Below are positions 24,033-33,933 of a DNA stretch of 54,771 bases, piece after piece. The stretch is taken from positions 1 through 54,771 of the forward strand of contig JAUQPV010000001.1 of assembly GCA_030550225.1 (NCBI GenBank), given 5' to 3'. The notes under the pieces are model-generated. The model saw only the letters and a program-made list of their open reading frames with translations, did no database searches and had not been told where the DNA came from. The stretch comes from Acidobacteriota bacterium (lineage in GTDB: Bacteria; Acidobacteriota; HRBIN11). The first letter of the stretch is position 1. Every line of letters starts with the position of its first letter. The translations under genes and the position numbers were made by a program.

Positions 24033-24839
24033 TCATCTATGTTTGATCCCAGGAGGCCGATCCAGTCCCTTCCCTAAGCTGACGGGGGATGGGGATGAAG
24101 GGAAACGGGTCGGGAGAGTCGGTCCCCGCAGGCGGACAGGCTCGGCGGCGGCCCGGAGCCGGAGGTTCAGGGCCTCGACGAAGAGCGAAAAGCCCATCGC
24201 AAAGTAGATGTAGCCCCGCTCGATGTGGCGGCCCAGGCCCTCGGCGACCAGCATGACGCCGATCAGCAGGAGGAAGCTCAGGGCCAGCATCTTGACCGTC
24301 GGGTGCCGCTCGATGAACCGATGGACGGCCTCGGCGCTGACCAGCATGACGCCGATGGCCAGGACGATGGCCGTCCCCATGACCCACACCTGGCGGGCCA
24401 TCCCGACGGCCGTGATGACCGAATCCAGGGAGAATACGACGTCGATCAGAGCGATCTGGACGACGACCCCCACGAGAGACCCTGCCTTTGGAGCCGACCG
24501 CGTCCCGGCGGCACCCTCCAGCTTATCGTGAATCTCGTACGTGCTCTTGGCGATTAAGAACAAACCGCCCAGGAGCAAGATGAGACTCTGCCCGGAGACG
24601 GGCATGTCCAGGACGGGCAGGACAAACAGGGGCTTTGTCAGTCGCATGATCCAGGTCAGCGTAAAGAGGAGCGCCAGCCGCGTGACGAGGGCCGCCAAGA
24701 GGCCCAACCGGCGGGCGAGGGGTTGCCGGTCTCGGGGAAGCCGACCCGAGACGACCGAGATGAACACGATGTTGTCGATGCCCAGGACGACCTCCATGGC
24801 CGTCAGGGTCGCTAAGGCGATCCAAGCCTCGATGGTCAT
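24033..24839 (-). CDS. TerC-family integral membrane protein
   Basis: The 268-residue protein has about seven transmembrane helices and the TerC features: MEVVLGIDNIVFISVVSGRLP with conserved acidic residues in the first helix, and IALIDVVFSLDSVITAVGMA in the middle, which repeats the Asp-bearing helix. Family members are linked to tellurite resistance and to manganese export or metal loading of exported proteins; the transported ion here is unknown. The start codon overlaps the ribD stop by 4 bp (ATGA), so translation is coupled. The last ~25 residues are a polar tail ending in PGIKHR. Confidence 0.9.
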   Translation of the reverse strand: MTIEAWIALATLTAMEVVLGIDNIVFISVVSGRLPRDRQPLARRLGLLAALVTRLALLFTLTWIMRLTKPLFVLPVLDMPVSGQSLILLLGGLFLIAKSTYEIHDKLEGAAGTRSAPKAGSLVGVVVQIALIDVVFSLDSVITAVGMARQVWVMGTAIVLAIGVMLVSAEAVHRFIERHPTVKMLALSFLLLIGVMLVAEGLGRHIERGYIYFAMGFSLFVEALNLRLRAAAEPVRLRGPTLPTRFPSSPSPVSLGKGLDRPPGIKHR

Positions 24840-25963
24840 GCCTGTCCTCCTCTTGTAGACAGGTCGGTATCAGCCCGTTCCAGGACGCACAGCCAGTCAT
24901 CGTCCAGGGGGCAAAGGTTCCGGAGTCGCCATCGCAGAGGCCCCGTCGCCAAGGTGTCGAGATAACTCGCCAGGCCGAGGCTGTGGACGTCGCCGAAGAC
25001 GGTCGAGGCGATGAACAGCCACATCTCATCGGCTCGGCCCTCGGCCAGAAAAGACGAAAAGACTCGGCTTCCGCCCTCGACGAGGAGCCGGTGGACGTCG
25101 TAGTCGGCCAGGCGTCGGAGGACGGCGCCCAGGTCGAGGTACCCGGGCGCCGTCGTCGGGACGCCTTCGTAGCGGACGGAATCCGTCCCGGCCGGCGGCG
25201 TACGGGTCTTGTCGTGGAACACGATCGTCGGGTGGGGAACTTGGAAGACAGGGTGGTCCGACGGTAGGGAAAGGTCTGCATCCAGGAAGACCCGCCAGAC
25301 GGGCTTATCAGAGACCAGCCGAGGCAGACGAGGCCGGAGGTCGGGGGTGTCCAGGTCGGCCGTCCGGGCCCCGACGAGGACGGCGTCACAGGTGGCCCGC
25401 AGGTGGTGGACCCACGAGCGAGTGCGTTCTGATGTGATCCACAAGCGCCGACTGTCCGGACGGGCGATCCGGCCGTCGGCCGTCAGGGCCGCCTTCAGGA
25501 CGACCCAAGGGCGACGCGCCCGGACCCATGTCGCAAAGCCCCGCAGAAGCGTCTGAGCCTCGGCCTCCAGGACGCCAACCGCCACGTCCAGGCCGGCCTG
25601 TCTCAGGGTCTCGACGCCCCGGCCGTGGACCTGGGGATTTGGGTCGAGGGTCGCGACGACGACACGTCCGACGCCGGCCTCGAGGACGGCGTCCGTGCAG
25701 GGCGGCGTCCGGCCGTGGTGACAGCAGGGTTCGAGGGTCACGTAGAGAGTCGCTCCCCGGGTGCGGCGTCCAGCTTGTCGGAGGGCCCAGACTTCGGCAT
25801 GAGGCGTCCCCGCCCGGACGTGGAAGCCCTGGCCGACGGCCCGGCCGTCTTGGACGACGACGGCCCCGACGGGCGGGTTCGGGGCTGTCGACCCCAGCCC
25901 CAGGCGCGCCAGCCGCAGGGCCGCCGCCATCCAGAAGGCGTCCGAGGTCCGATGCCCGGCCAC
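24836..25963 (-). CDS. ribD: Bifunctional riboflavin deaminase/reductase RibD
   Basis: RibD carries out the second and third steps of riboflavin synthesis: deamination of the pyrimidine and reduction of the ribosyl side chain. The 375-residue protein has an N-terminal zinc deaminase domain, with PNPPVGAVVV, the catalytic HAE in TPHAEVWAL and the zinc cysteines in LEPCCHHGRTPPC. The C-terminal reductase domain contains VVLKAALTADGRIA, VLVGARTADLDTPDL and HRLLVEGGSRVFSSFL. It begins 7 bp after the FBP aldolase/phosphatase stop and overlaps terC by 4 bp, so it is the middle gene of a three-gene unit. No other rib genes are nearby. Confidence 0.95.
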   Translation of the reverse strand: MAGHRTSDAFWMAAALRLARLGLGSTAPNPPVGAVVVQDGRAVGQGFHVRAGTPHAEVWALRQAGRRTRGATLYVTLEPCCHHGRTPPCTDAVLEAGVGRVVVATLDPNPQVHGRGVETLRQAGLDVAVGVLEAEAQTLLRGFATWVRARRPWVVLKAALTADGRIARPDSRRLWITSERTRSWVHHLRATCDAVLVGARTADLDTPDLRPRLPRLVSDKPVWRVFLDADLSLPSDHPVFQVPHPTIVFHDKTRTPPAGTDSVRYEGVPTTAPGYLDLGAVLRRLADYDVHRLLVEGGSRVFSSFLAEGRADEMWLFIASTVFGDVHSLGLASYLDTLATGPLRWRLRNLCPLDDDWLCVLERADTDLSTRGGQA

Positions 25964-25970
25964 AGCGCCG

Positions 25971-27080
25971 TCATTCAGTATGGGGCCGGATCTGGAAGCG
26001 CTTCTCGAGGTCCTTCATCCGCTCGACGATGCCGCCGTACTCGAGCTCCTCGTAGGGGAGCATGGCGGGGCCGAAGAAGCCCTGCCGCCGGAGCTCGAGG
26101 GCTTTCTCGGCGATGCGGTCCTGGACCGACCGCCAGAACGGATGGTCGAAGGGGTCGGCCGCCTCGGTGAACTTCCCGTTGTGGACGCATAGGGCGTGGC
26201 AGGTCACGATGGGCGGTCCGTCGAAGTACGAGACGTGCGTGTTGTGCGGGACGGGCATCAGGGGGCCGTTGTGGGACCCCCGCATGAAGCCGGCGACATA
26301 GTGCCCAATGGCGAAGGGGGCCAGCATCTCCCCAGCCGCCGGGAAGTCCCCCTGGACACGGACGATCATGACGGGGTCGTCCTTGCCGACGTACTTGCCA
26401 GCGATGTTCCGGAGCCGGCTCGTGCTGACGACGGCGGCCTGTTCGCCCGTGGCCCGGTTGTAGATGGCCTCGATAGAGAAACGCTCCGTGTCCCGAAGCA
26501 AGGCGGCAATGTCGTAGAGGTCTTCCGGGGCATTCAGCTCGATGATCCGGTCGGCCTCCGTGTAGTTGACGTCCATGATGACGAACTTAAAGCCCTTGCC
26601 CAGCTTGGGGCTCAGGATCAGGCCCGAGCAGAACATGGGGTCGGCGAAGGCCAGGTACAGGGGCAGGTTGTAAGCCCCGGGGCTCGTCTTGTCGGCGGCA
26701 AAGAAGAGGAACGGCTCGTTGGGTCGTTCCTCGAACTCGATCTCGGCGACCATCGGGCCCATGCCCCGGACGTTGCCGGAGAAGGCGTCCTTCAGGAGGT
26801 CTTGGCCGGCCCCGTAGAGGCCCTGGGCCTTGGCAACCTGCGTTCCCTTCATGAAGGCCTCAAAGGCCAGCTTATGGACGTCGGCGTCGTTGGGGCCTCG
26901 GTGATGGGCCATCAGGATGGCGATGTCGTCCCCCGTATAGCTGACGTAGACGTCCGAGATCAGGTCCCGTCCGTTTTCCCGGACGTACCCCTCGACGGTC
27001 TCCAGGAGGGCCCGGGAGGGCTTGATGTGGCCGCCGATACTGCCGATGTCTGCCTTGATGACCGATAAAGTCGTCTTCAT
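25971..27080 (-). CDS. Bifunctional fructose-1,6-bisphosphate aldolase/phosphatase (archaeal type)
   Basis: This Mg2+-dependent single-domain enzyme makes fructose 6-phosphate from triose phosphates by acting as both aldolase and phosphatase, and so pushes carbon toward gluconeogenesis. The family is known from archaea and deep-branching, often thermophilic, bacteria. The 369-residue protein shows the N-terminal TTLSVIKADIGSIGGHIKPS, the metal-binding SYTGDDIAILMAHHRG, FFAADKTSPGAYNLPLYLAF, GFKFVIMDVNYTEADR and the C-terminal MLPYEELEYGGI. ATG 27078-27080 follows GAGGAGG. It is first in an operon with ribD and terC, and its promoter region faces that of ssrA. Identification is firm because this family is highly conserved. 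Confidence 0.95.
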   Translation of the reverse strand: MKTTLSVIKADIGSIGGHIKPSRALLETVEGYVRENGRDLISDVYVSYTGDDIAILMAHHRGPNDADVHKLAFEAFMKGTQVAKAQGLYGAGQDLLKDAFSGNVRGMGPMVAEIEFEERPNEPFLFFAADKTSPGAYNLPLYLAFADPMFCSGLILSPKLGKGFKFVIMDVNYTEADRIIELNAPEDLYDIAALLRDTERFSIEAIYNRATGEQAAVVSTSRLRNIAGKYVGKDDPVMIVRVQGDFPAAGEMLAPFAIGHYVAGFMRGSHNGPLMPVPHNTHVSYFDGPPIVTCHALCVHNGKFTEAADPFDHPFWRSVQDRIAEKALELRRQGFFGPAMLPYEELEYGGIVERMKDLEKRFQIRPHTE

Positions 27081-27180
27081 CGTCGCCTCCTCGAATCGAT
27101 GGGAGTGGCCGACGTCGGCCCGGTCAGGGGCCTGAGCCGACGGATGGCCGGAACGGTCCCCCCAGGACGTAGGCGAAATC

Positions 27181-27232
27181 ATTGTATCGGAACCCATGTT
27201 CGATTGCAACCTTTTCCCGAGAGTCCTAAACT
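27181..27232. promoter_or_regulatory. Back-to-back promoters sharing one palindromic -35 hexamer
   Basis: TTGCAA at 27204-27209 is its own reverse complement. On the plus strand it stands 17 bp before TAAACT (27227-27232), toward ssrA. On the minus strand it stands 17 bp before TACAAT (27186-27181), toward the FBP aldolase/phosphatase gene. Both are reasonable sigma70 promoters, and the two could not be occupied independently. Confidence 0.5.
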
Positions 27233-27319
27233 TAACCCGAGCTGTAGGCCTGGGGTCGGCGAAGGGCGAAGGGTGAGGAGAGACCGGTCTGTCACGATTC
27301 GCCGTTCGCCATTCTCGGT

Positions 27320-27672
27320 GGGGGCGAACAGGTTTCGACGGAGGTGCGTGGGAGGACAGGTGGCATGCCGTGGGCCTGTCCGCTCGTCAACTGGACAGGG
27401 GCCAATAAGTGCCAACACTGATCTCGCCCTGGCGGCTTAACCGATAGCCGTCACGCCGCCAGACGGGCGCCCGTCCCGTCTGGACCGGTGTCATATTACG
27501 GGCTATGGCGCCGGGTGCGCCTCGGTCCTGGCGTCGAGATCGAAGGGGCTGGTCCCCGCCTTGACCCTGCCCGTCGGGGCCGGCGGGGACGAGAGGTAAA
27601 AGACGGGCTAAGCATGTAGAAGCCTGTCCGACTGGCCTCCGGACGCGGGTTCGATTCCCGCCGCCTCCACCA
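27320..27672 (+). ncRNA. ssrA: Transfer-messenger RNA (tmRNA)
   Basis: This ~353-nt RNA rescues stalled ribosomes and tags the unfinished protein. The 5' end GGGGGCG (27320-27326) pairs with CGCCTCC before ACCA at the 3' end (CCA 27670-27672), with one G-U, giving the 7-bp acceptor stem. The 5' region has the typical ggtttcgacgg, and the 3' end has the T-arm gcgggttcgattcccgc. The tag reading frame is 27411-27440: GCC AAC ACT GAT CTC GCC CTG GCG GCT TAA, encoding ANTDLALAA, a standard hydrophobic degradation tag ending in LAA-type Ala-Ala. It is a one-piece tmRNA. RNase G follows ~90 bp downstream. Confidence 0.95.
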
Positions 27673-27764
27673 AAAAATATCCGAAAATATCCGGGTCCTG
27701 GGTCTGGAGGATCCCGAGGGAAGCGACCGACGGCCAGACCGTATCTCCCGGGAAGGGACGTTCT

Positions 27765-29264
27765 TTGAAATCGTCGGGCATGTGGCGTGAGGTCCTGATC
27801 ACCCAGCTCGGCTCAGAGGTCTTGGTGGCGGTCGTCGAGGATGACCGTCTTGTCGAGTTCCATGCCGACGAACCCCGGGGCTCCAGTCTGCTGGGCAACA
27901 TCTATAAGGGACGGGTTAAGTCGATCCTACCCGGCATGGACGCCGCCTTCATCGATATCGGTGAGCCCCAAGACGGTTTCCTGTATATCACCGACGTCCG
28001 CCCCGTCGTCGCCCGACTCCTGTACGGTGACACGGATGGCCTACCGGCCGGTCGTTGGAGGCGTCCCCAGCATATCGGGGAAGCCCTTCACGAGGGCGAT
28101 GAGGTCCTCGTTCAGGTCAAACGGGACCCCATCCAGTATAAGGCTCCCCGCGTTTCGACCAAGATCACGCTGACGGGCACGTACTTGGTATATACGCCCG
28201 TCCAACCTCATGTGGGCGTCTCGTCCCGCATCACGAACCCCCAGCGCCGTCAGCACCTGAAGGCGCTCGGTCGAGCCTGGGTCGCCGGCCGGGGCGGCCT
28301 TATCTTCCGGACGGCCAGCGCCGCCATCCCCGACGAGACCCTGGAACAGGAATGGCGGAGCCTGCAACAGACGTGGCAGAAAGTCCTTCGGCTGGCTCGG
28401 TCCCACCCGGCCCCGTGCTTGCTATACCGGGAACCGCCGACCCTGCTTCGCCTGATCCGGGACCTGGTCAATCCGGGCCTCCGCCGCATCTGGGTCGATT
28501 CCCCGAACCTCTACCGTTGGCTCCAAGAGCAGTTAGGCGAACACCATCCCGAGTGGCTTCCCTATCTCCAGTTGTATACCGACAGCTCGCCTCTCTTTTA
28601 CCGGTACCAGATCCACCGGGAGCTCCAGCGGATCTTGAAGCCCCGAGTGTGGCTGAAGTCCGGCGCCTACCTGGTGATCAATCAGACGGAAGCCCTCGTG
28701 GCCATCGACGTGAATACGGGAAAGAACATCGGCCTCACGGACTTCCAAGACAGCGTCTTTCGGGTCAACTTGGAGGCCGTCGGGGAGATCGTCCGCCAGA
28801 TCCGCCTTCGAAACCTCGGTGGGCTCATCCTGATCGACTTCATCGACATGACCTCACCGGAACACTGGCAGAAGCTCCGAGAGGCCCTGGAGGCTGAACT
28901 TAAGCGGGACCGGATGCGGACCTACATCCTCCCCCAGTCCAGTACGTCCCTCGTCCTGCTGACCCGCCAGAAGGCGCAGGCTTCTCTCCTGCACCACTTG
29001 GGTCAAGTGTGCCCCCGATGCCACGGCCGGGCCTTCGTCTATAGCCCCCGGGTGACGGCCTGGGAAATCATCTGGAAGCTGTCCCAAATCAAGAAGGGCC
29101 TCTTTCAGCGAGCCGTCGTCCGAGCCCACCCCCGGGTCACCGAGCTCCTTCGAGGGACCTACCGGGAGCACTTGCGTTCGATATGCCGCCAGATCCGGGC
29201 TGAGGTCGAACTCCGGGAAGACGGCAACCTGGCGTGGGAATCCTACGACCTGACGTTTCATTAA
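27765..29264 (+). CDS. rng: Ribonuclease G (RNase E/G family)
   Basis: RNase G is an endoribonuclease for rRNA maturation and mRNA turnover. The 499-residue protein has the S1 domain split by an insertion (GNIYKGRVKSILPGMDAAFIDIG...DGFLYITDV), the RNase H-like and 5'-sensor region, and the DNase I-like catalytic domain with Asp315 (VAIDVNTG) and Asp358 (ILIDFIDM). The zinc-link Cys416 and Cys419 lie in CPRCHG. TTG 27765 has GGAAGGGA at good spacing; ATG 27780 is in frame but lacks a site. The protein ends after the small domain and lacks the long RNase E degradosome scaffold. It follows ssrA on the same strand. Confidence 0.93.
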   Translation: MKSSGMWREVLITQLGSEVLVAVVEDDRLVEFHADEPRGSSLLGNIYKGRVKSILPGMDAAFIDIGEPQDGFLYITDVRPVVARLLYGDTDGLPAGRWRRPQHIGEALHEGDEVLVQVKRDPIQYKAPRVSTKITLTGTYLVYTPVQPHVGVSSRITNPQRRQHLKALGRAWVAGRGGLIFRTASAAIPDETLEQEWRSLQQTWQKVLRLARSHPAPCLLYREPPTLLRLIRDLVNPGLRRIWVDSPNLYRWLQEQLGEHHPEWLPYLQLYTDSSPLFYRYQIHRELQRILKPRVWLKSGAYLVINQTEALVAIDVNTGKNIGLTDFQDSVFRVNLEAVGEIVRQIRLRNLGGLILIDFIDMTSPEHWQKLREALEAELKRDRMRTYILPQSSTSLVLLTRQKAQASLLHHLGQVCPRCHGRAFVYSPRVTAWEIIWKLSQIKKGLFQRAVVRAHPRVTELLRGTYREHLRSICRQIRAEVELREDGNLAWESYDLTFH

Positions 29265-29339
29265 AAAGAGTGACGGAGGCGGGACCCGTGAAATCGACCT
29301 TGGCACGCTCATTCCTTCATCCATTCGTCTCCCAATGAC

Positions 29340-29846
29340 ATGGCGGAACGACCATACTGTGTAGCCGGCATCGACCCCCACAAGGACTTCATCGCCGTGG
29401 CCGTCCTGGCCCCGGACCGGGTCGTCCGGGTCGGCGTGATCCGGTGCGAGCCCTTCGTCCGCCTGCGGCGGCGGCTGGAGCGCATCCTGGCCGACGTCCG
29501 CTACGTCGGCATCGAGTGGCCCTACTTGGGGAAGAGCCCCCACAGCTATGCGACGGTCTTGGAGACGGCGGCGACCGTCCGGACGCTCGTCCGCCTGATG
29601 GGGATCCCGAGCGTGCGCGTCCGGGGGAGCCAGTGGATGCGGCTCCTGAAGACCCGACGTCGGACCCGAGCCTATCTCAAGCAAGCGGCCCGGCGCCTGG
29701 CCCGACAGGCCACCCATCGAAGCTTGACGTCGGACCAGAGCGACGCCGTCTGCATCGGCCTCTGGCTCCTGGACCGCCTGGTCGTCCACGGCCGCCTGGA
29801 CCCACCCGTCCCCCTCCTGGAACGTACGGGCCTTCGGGCGCAGTAG
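29340..29846 (+). CDS. Uncharacterised RuvC-like (RNase H fold) protein
   Basis: The 168-residue protein has the acidic-residue pattern of the RuvC resolvase superfamily: Asp12 in GIDPHKDFIAVAVL, Glu59 in RYVGIEWPYLG, and Asp132/Asp135 in SLTSDQSDAVCIGLWLL. In RuvC the four acidic residues sit at the same relative places and bind two metals. Between them lies a very basic stretch (RLLKTRRRTRAYLKQAARRLARQ) that would suit DNA or RNA binding. I recognise the fold and not the family; it may be a chromosomal or phage-derived resolvase. No strong ribosome binding site precedes the ATG. It lies 75 bp after rng and ~100 bp before the TIGR02757 gene, possibly one transcript. Confidence 0.65.
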   Translation: MAERPYCVAGIDPHKDFIAVAVLAPDRVVRVGVIRCEPFVRLRRRLERILADVRYVGIEWPYLGKSPHSYATVLETAATVRTLVRLMGIPSVRVRGSQWMRLLKTRRRTRAYLKQAARRLARQATHRSLTSDQSDAVCIGLWLLDRLVVHGRLDPPVPLLERTGLRAQ

Positions 29847-29909
29847 GGCCATTCAGGAGATGGGCTCAGTGCCGGGATACCGACATCACCGAACGTCTGC
29901 CGTCTTTCC

Positions 29910-29977
29910 CGGACGGTCCGGCTCCCGGACTGCCGGACCGCCGGACTGCCGGATGGCCGAACTGCCGAACTGGCGGT
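29910..29977. repeat. GGACTGCCGGACCGCC-type stuttered repeat running into a gene start
   Basis: Words ccggacggtccgg, ctcccggactgccggaccgcc, ggactgccggatggccgaac and tgccgaactggcgg follow each other. They belong to the family at 20709-20866 and 50817-50976. The proposed ATG at 29953 is inside this tract, so the first residues (MAELPNWR) of the next protein are encoded by repeat sequence. Confidence 0.65.
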
Positions 29978-30822
29978 CGGCCCTGGAGGCCCTGGCCCGT
30001 CGGTTTCCTCGGCCCCAGACGCCCTGGGACGACCCCCTGGCCTTCGTGTATCGGTACGAAGACACCCGGGACCGGGCCGTCGTCGCCTACCTCGTGAGCT
30101 TTCTGGCCTTCGGCCACGTGCGGGCCATCGCCCGGGCCGTCGAGCCCCTCCTCGACCGACTCGGCCCCCGGCCGAGCCAGGCCCTCGTCGAGGCGTCTCC
30201 GACCGACCTGCGTCGGTGGGTCCACGGGTGGCGCTATCGCTTTATCCCGGCCGAAGCCCTCTACGGAATCCTGGCCTGGATTCGAGATCGGCTCGATCGA
30301 TGGGAGTCGCTGGAGGCTTACTTTCGGGCGCAGGTCGAGGGGTCCCCTTCGCTTCGGGATTTTGCCGAGACCCACGGTCAGGCCGGTCGCCAATTCTTTC
30401 AGCGCCGCGTCCCGGACGTCCCGCGGGTAAAGGCCCGGTTTCTCTTCCCGGTCCCACCCCGGAGTGCGTGCAAACGCCTGGCCTTGTTCATCCGGTGGAT
30501 GACCCGCCCGGCACCGCCCGACTTGGGTCTATGGGATTTCTGGCCTCGGGCCTGGGTATTCGTCCCAGTCGATACCCACCTGGCCTTCCTGGCTCGCCTG
30601 TGGGGCTGGGCCGACGGACGTGTCCCCGACTGGACCTTCATGGAGCAGGTCGCTTCCGTCTTGGCCGCCCTCTGTCCGGAAGACCCGCTTCGGTACGATT
30701 ACGCCATTACCCAGCTGGGGATCCGCCGTCTCTGTCATCGCCGGCCGGAGCTTCGGCGGTGTGGGGTATGTCCCATGCGGAGCGTTTGCCCCTATCCGGC
30801 TGGAAGCGATCCGTCTGGGTGA
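29953..30822 (+). CDS. TIGR02757 (DUF2400) family Fe-S protein
   Basis: The ~289-residue protein matches the TIGR02757/DUF2400 type: DPLAFVYRYEDTRDRAVVAYLVSFLAFG near the N terminus, RRWVHGWRYRFI, CKRLALFIRWMTRP, and VPVDTHLAFLARLWGW. It ends with Cys261-x8-Cys270-x2-Cys273-x5-Cys279 (CHRRPELRRCGVCPMRSVC), close to the [4Fe-4S] loop of endonuclease III-type glycosylases. The family is helix-hairpin-helix-like and may act on DNA, but no activity is established to my knowledge. The start is uncertain: ATG 29953 lies inside a repeat tract, and GTG 29869, behind AGGAG, is an alternative that would translate the repeat. Confidence 0.82.
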   Translation: MAELPNWRSALEALARRFPRPQTPWDDPLAFVYRYEDTRDRAVVAYLVSFLAFGHVRAIARAVEPLLDRLGPRPSQALVEASPTDLRRWVHGWRYRFIPAEALYGILAWIRDRLDRWESLEAYFRAQVEGSPSLRDFAETHGQAGRQFFQRRVPDVPRVKARFLFPVPPRSACKRLALFIRWMTRPAPPDLGLWDFWPRAWVFVPVDTHLAFLARLWGWADGRVPDWTFMEQVASVLAALCPEDPLRYDYAITQLGIRRLCHRRPELRRCGVCPMRSVCPYPAGSDPSG

Positions 30823-31106
30823 AAAGGCCCGACGGGTGGGTGAAAAGACCCGGTGGGCAAGGGCGAAAAGCAGAGGCACTGTTCATTGTGGGTGAAGGAA
30901 TGCCTGAAGAACCTGTTCAGATGAGGGAAGTCGAGGTTTTTACCCTCGAACGCTTCCTTGGTCCTGATCGAGTACGGTGATCGGCTCGATGGCCCACCGG
31001 TCTTGAAACAGGGACGGGGCAGAAAGAGATCCCCGCCCTCTGACCTTGGCAGGAGCCCTGGGGGTGCGCATGGTATAATCGGACCTCCGGAGAGGGGAGG
31101 TCGGCG
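30823..31106. other. Intergenic region with repeat words and a kinase promoter
   Basis: Two copies of gggtgaaaag(g/a)cccg(a/g) occur at about 30818-30855. A dyad TCGAGG...CCTCGA lies at about 30933-30951. At 31071-31079 the extended -10 box TGGTATAAT precedes the histidine kinase; no matching -35 is seen. The open frames crossing this region are not protein-like. Confidence 0.45.
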
Positions 31107-32507
31107 ATGCAGTCGATAGCCCTCAAGATTTCTATCCCCATCATATTAAGTATATTTCTATTTTTTGGAATTTTGGGGTATCACTCCTACACGGAACGGC
31201 GGGCGGCGTTCCGACGCCTCGTCGAACAGGACTCTCAGACCGTCCTCCGGGTCGTCGCCCAGGGGATCGCCCTCCTGATGGAGGTCAAATCCCGGGACCA
31301 CATCCTGGAGCTTATGCAGAATGCCCGGGCTGAGATGGGTGCCAGCCGCCTGGAAGCTCGCTCGCCCGACGGACGCTATACCCTCCGGGTATCGGACCCC
31401 GCGGTACCCCCCCAGGGGTCGACCGAGTGGCTCCAGGTGCGAGTGCCTCTACCGGCTCGGGATACCTGCCGCCGATGTCACGCGATGGCGACTCAGACGG
31501 AGGGATATTTAGAGGTCCGACGGAACATCGGTCCCCTGATGGCCATGGCCCGTTCTTGGTACACCCGGGCGAGTCTGACCCACCTTCTGGCATCGATCTT
31601 GCTTAGCTTATCCATCGCCGTGACCGTCCACTGGACCGTCCGGCGACCCCTCCAGCGGTTGATCGGAGCCATGGAACGGGTAGCCCAAGGACATTGGGAC
31701 GTGACCTTACCCATTCAAGGGCAGGACGAGATCGCCTCCCTGGCCCGCCACTTCAACTCGATGTTGGAGCGGCTTCGGGTTTATCAGGAGGAGCGGGAAC
31801 GGGAGCAGCGGGTCAAGCTCCAGCAGGCCGAGCACATGATGTCGGTCGCCGAGATGGCCGCCTCGCTGGCGCATGAGATCAAGAACCCCTTGGCCGGTAT
31901 TCAGTCGGCGTTGACGGTCCTATTTGAGCAGGAGGACCTGCGGCCGGAAGCTCGGGAGGTCTACGAGTCCATTATCCAGGACCTGAGTCGTATTAACCAG
32001 GTCCTGGAGGACCTCTTGCAGTACGCGCGACCCCGGCCCATCGAGTGGACGGCCGTAGACCTGGGGAGCCTGGTCGAGTCGGTCGTCCAGCGGGTTTTCC
32101 CGAGGGTACGGGAAAAGGGCCTCCAGCTTCATACGGACCTGACGGCCGACGTCCCTGTCGTCCAGGGCGACCCCCATCAGCTTCATCAGATGCTGTACAA
32201 TTTACTCCTCAACGCCATCCAGGCGACCGACGAAGGCGGCCGGGTGACGGTCGGTCTTCGGTCCCGTCCGGAGGCCGATGAAGTCGAGCTGTGGGTCGAG
32301 GATACGGGCCACGGAATTCCGCCTGACAAGTTGGACCTCGTCCTCAAGCCTTTCTATTCGACGAAACCGGGCGGGACCGGCTTAGGACTCCCTATTTGTT
32401 TGCGGATCATCGAAAACCATGGGGGGCGGCTCTCGATCGAGTCGGAAGTCGGTCGGGGCTCGACCTTCCGGGTTTACCTCCCCATCCGGGGGGCAGGTCG
32501 TGCATGA
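31107..32507 (+). CDS. Histidine kinase with a periplasmic c-type haem motif
   Basis: This 466-residue membrane sensor has a first transmembrane helix (residues ~7-25), a periplasmic domain (~30-155) and a second helix (~157-177), then a HAMP-like linker, the dimerisation/phosphoacceptor box with His256 (SLAHEIKNPLAG) and a HATPase domain (MLYNLLLNAIQ, DTGHGIPPDKL, GGTGLGLPI). The periplasmic domain contains Cys121-Arg-Arg-Cys-His125, a CxxCH haem-attachment motif, so the sensor probably binds covalent haem and reports redox potential or a gas. GGGGAGG precedes ATG 31107. The sigma54-type response regulator overlaps or follows immediately, and the CbcL-like gene comes next, so the pair probably controls the electron-transfer genes. 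Confidence 0.92.
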   Translation: MQSIALKISIPIILSIFLFFGILGYHSYTERRAAFRRLVEQDSQTVLRVVAQGIALLMEVKSRDHILELMQNARAEMGASRLEARSPDGRYTLRVSDPAVPPQGSTEWLQVRVPLPARDTCRRCHAMATQTEGYLEVRRNIGPLMAMARSWYTRASLTHLLASILLSLSIAVTVHWTVRRPLQRLIGAMERVAQGHWDVTLPIQGQDEIASLARHFNSMLERLRVYQEEREREQRVKLQQAEHMMSVAEMAASLAHEIKNPLAGIQSALTVLFEQEDLRPEAREVYESIIQDLSRINQVLEDLLQYARPRPIEWTAVDLGSLVESVVQRVFPRVREKGLQLHTDLTADVPVVQGDPHQLHQMLYNLLLNAIQATDEGGRVTVGLRSRPEADEVELWVEDTGHGIPPDKLDLVLKPFYSTKPGGTGLGLPICLRIIENHGGRLSIESEVGRGSTFRVYLPIRGAGRA

Positions 32508-32526
32508 CATAGATATTTCGGGAAAG

Positions 32527-33900
<1,374 letters not shown>

Positions 33901-33933
33901 TGTTCGGGATGCGGGATGGGGGGAGGGGTAAGG

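Noticed and set aside
27640..27672. Apparent tRNA 3' half (T-arm plus CCA)
   Set aside because: It is the 3' tRNA-like domain of tmRNA; the 5' domain and tag frame lie upstream.
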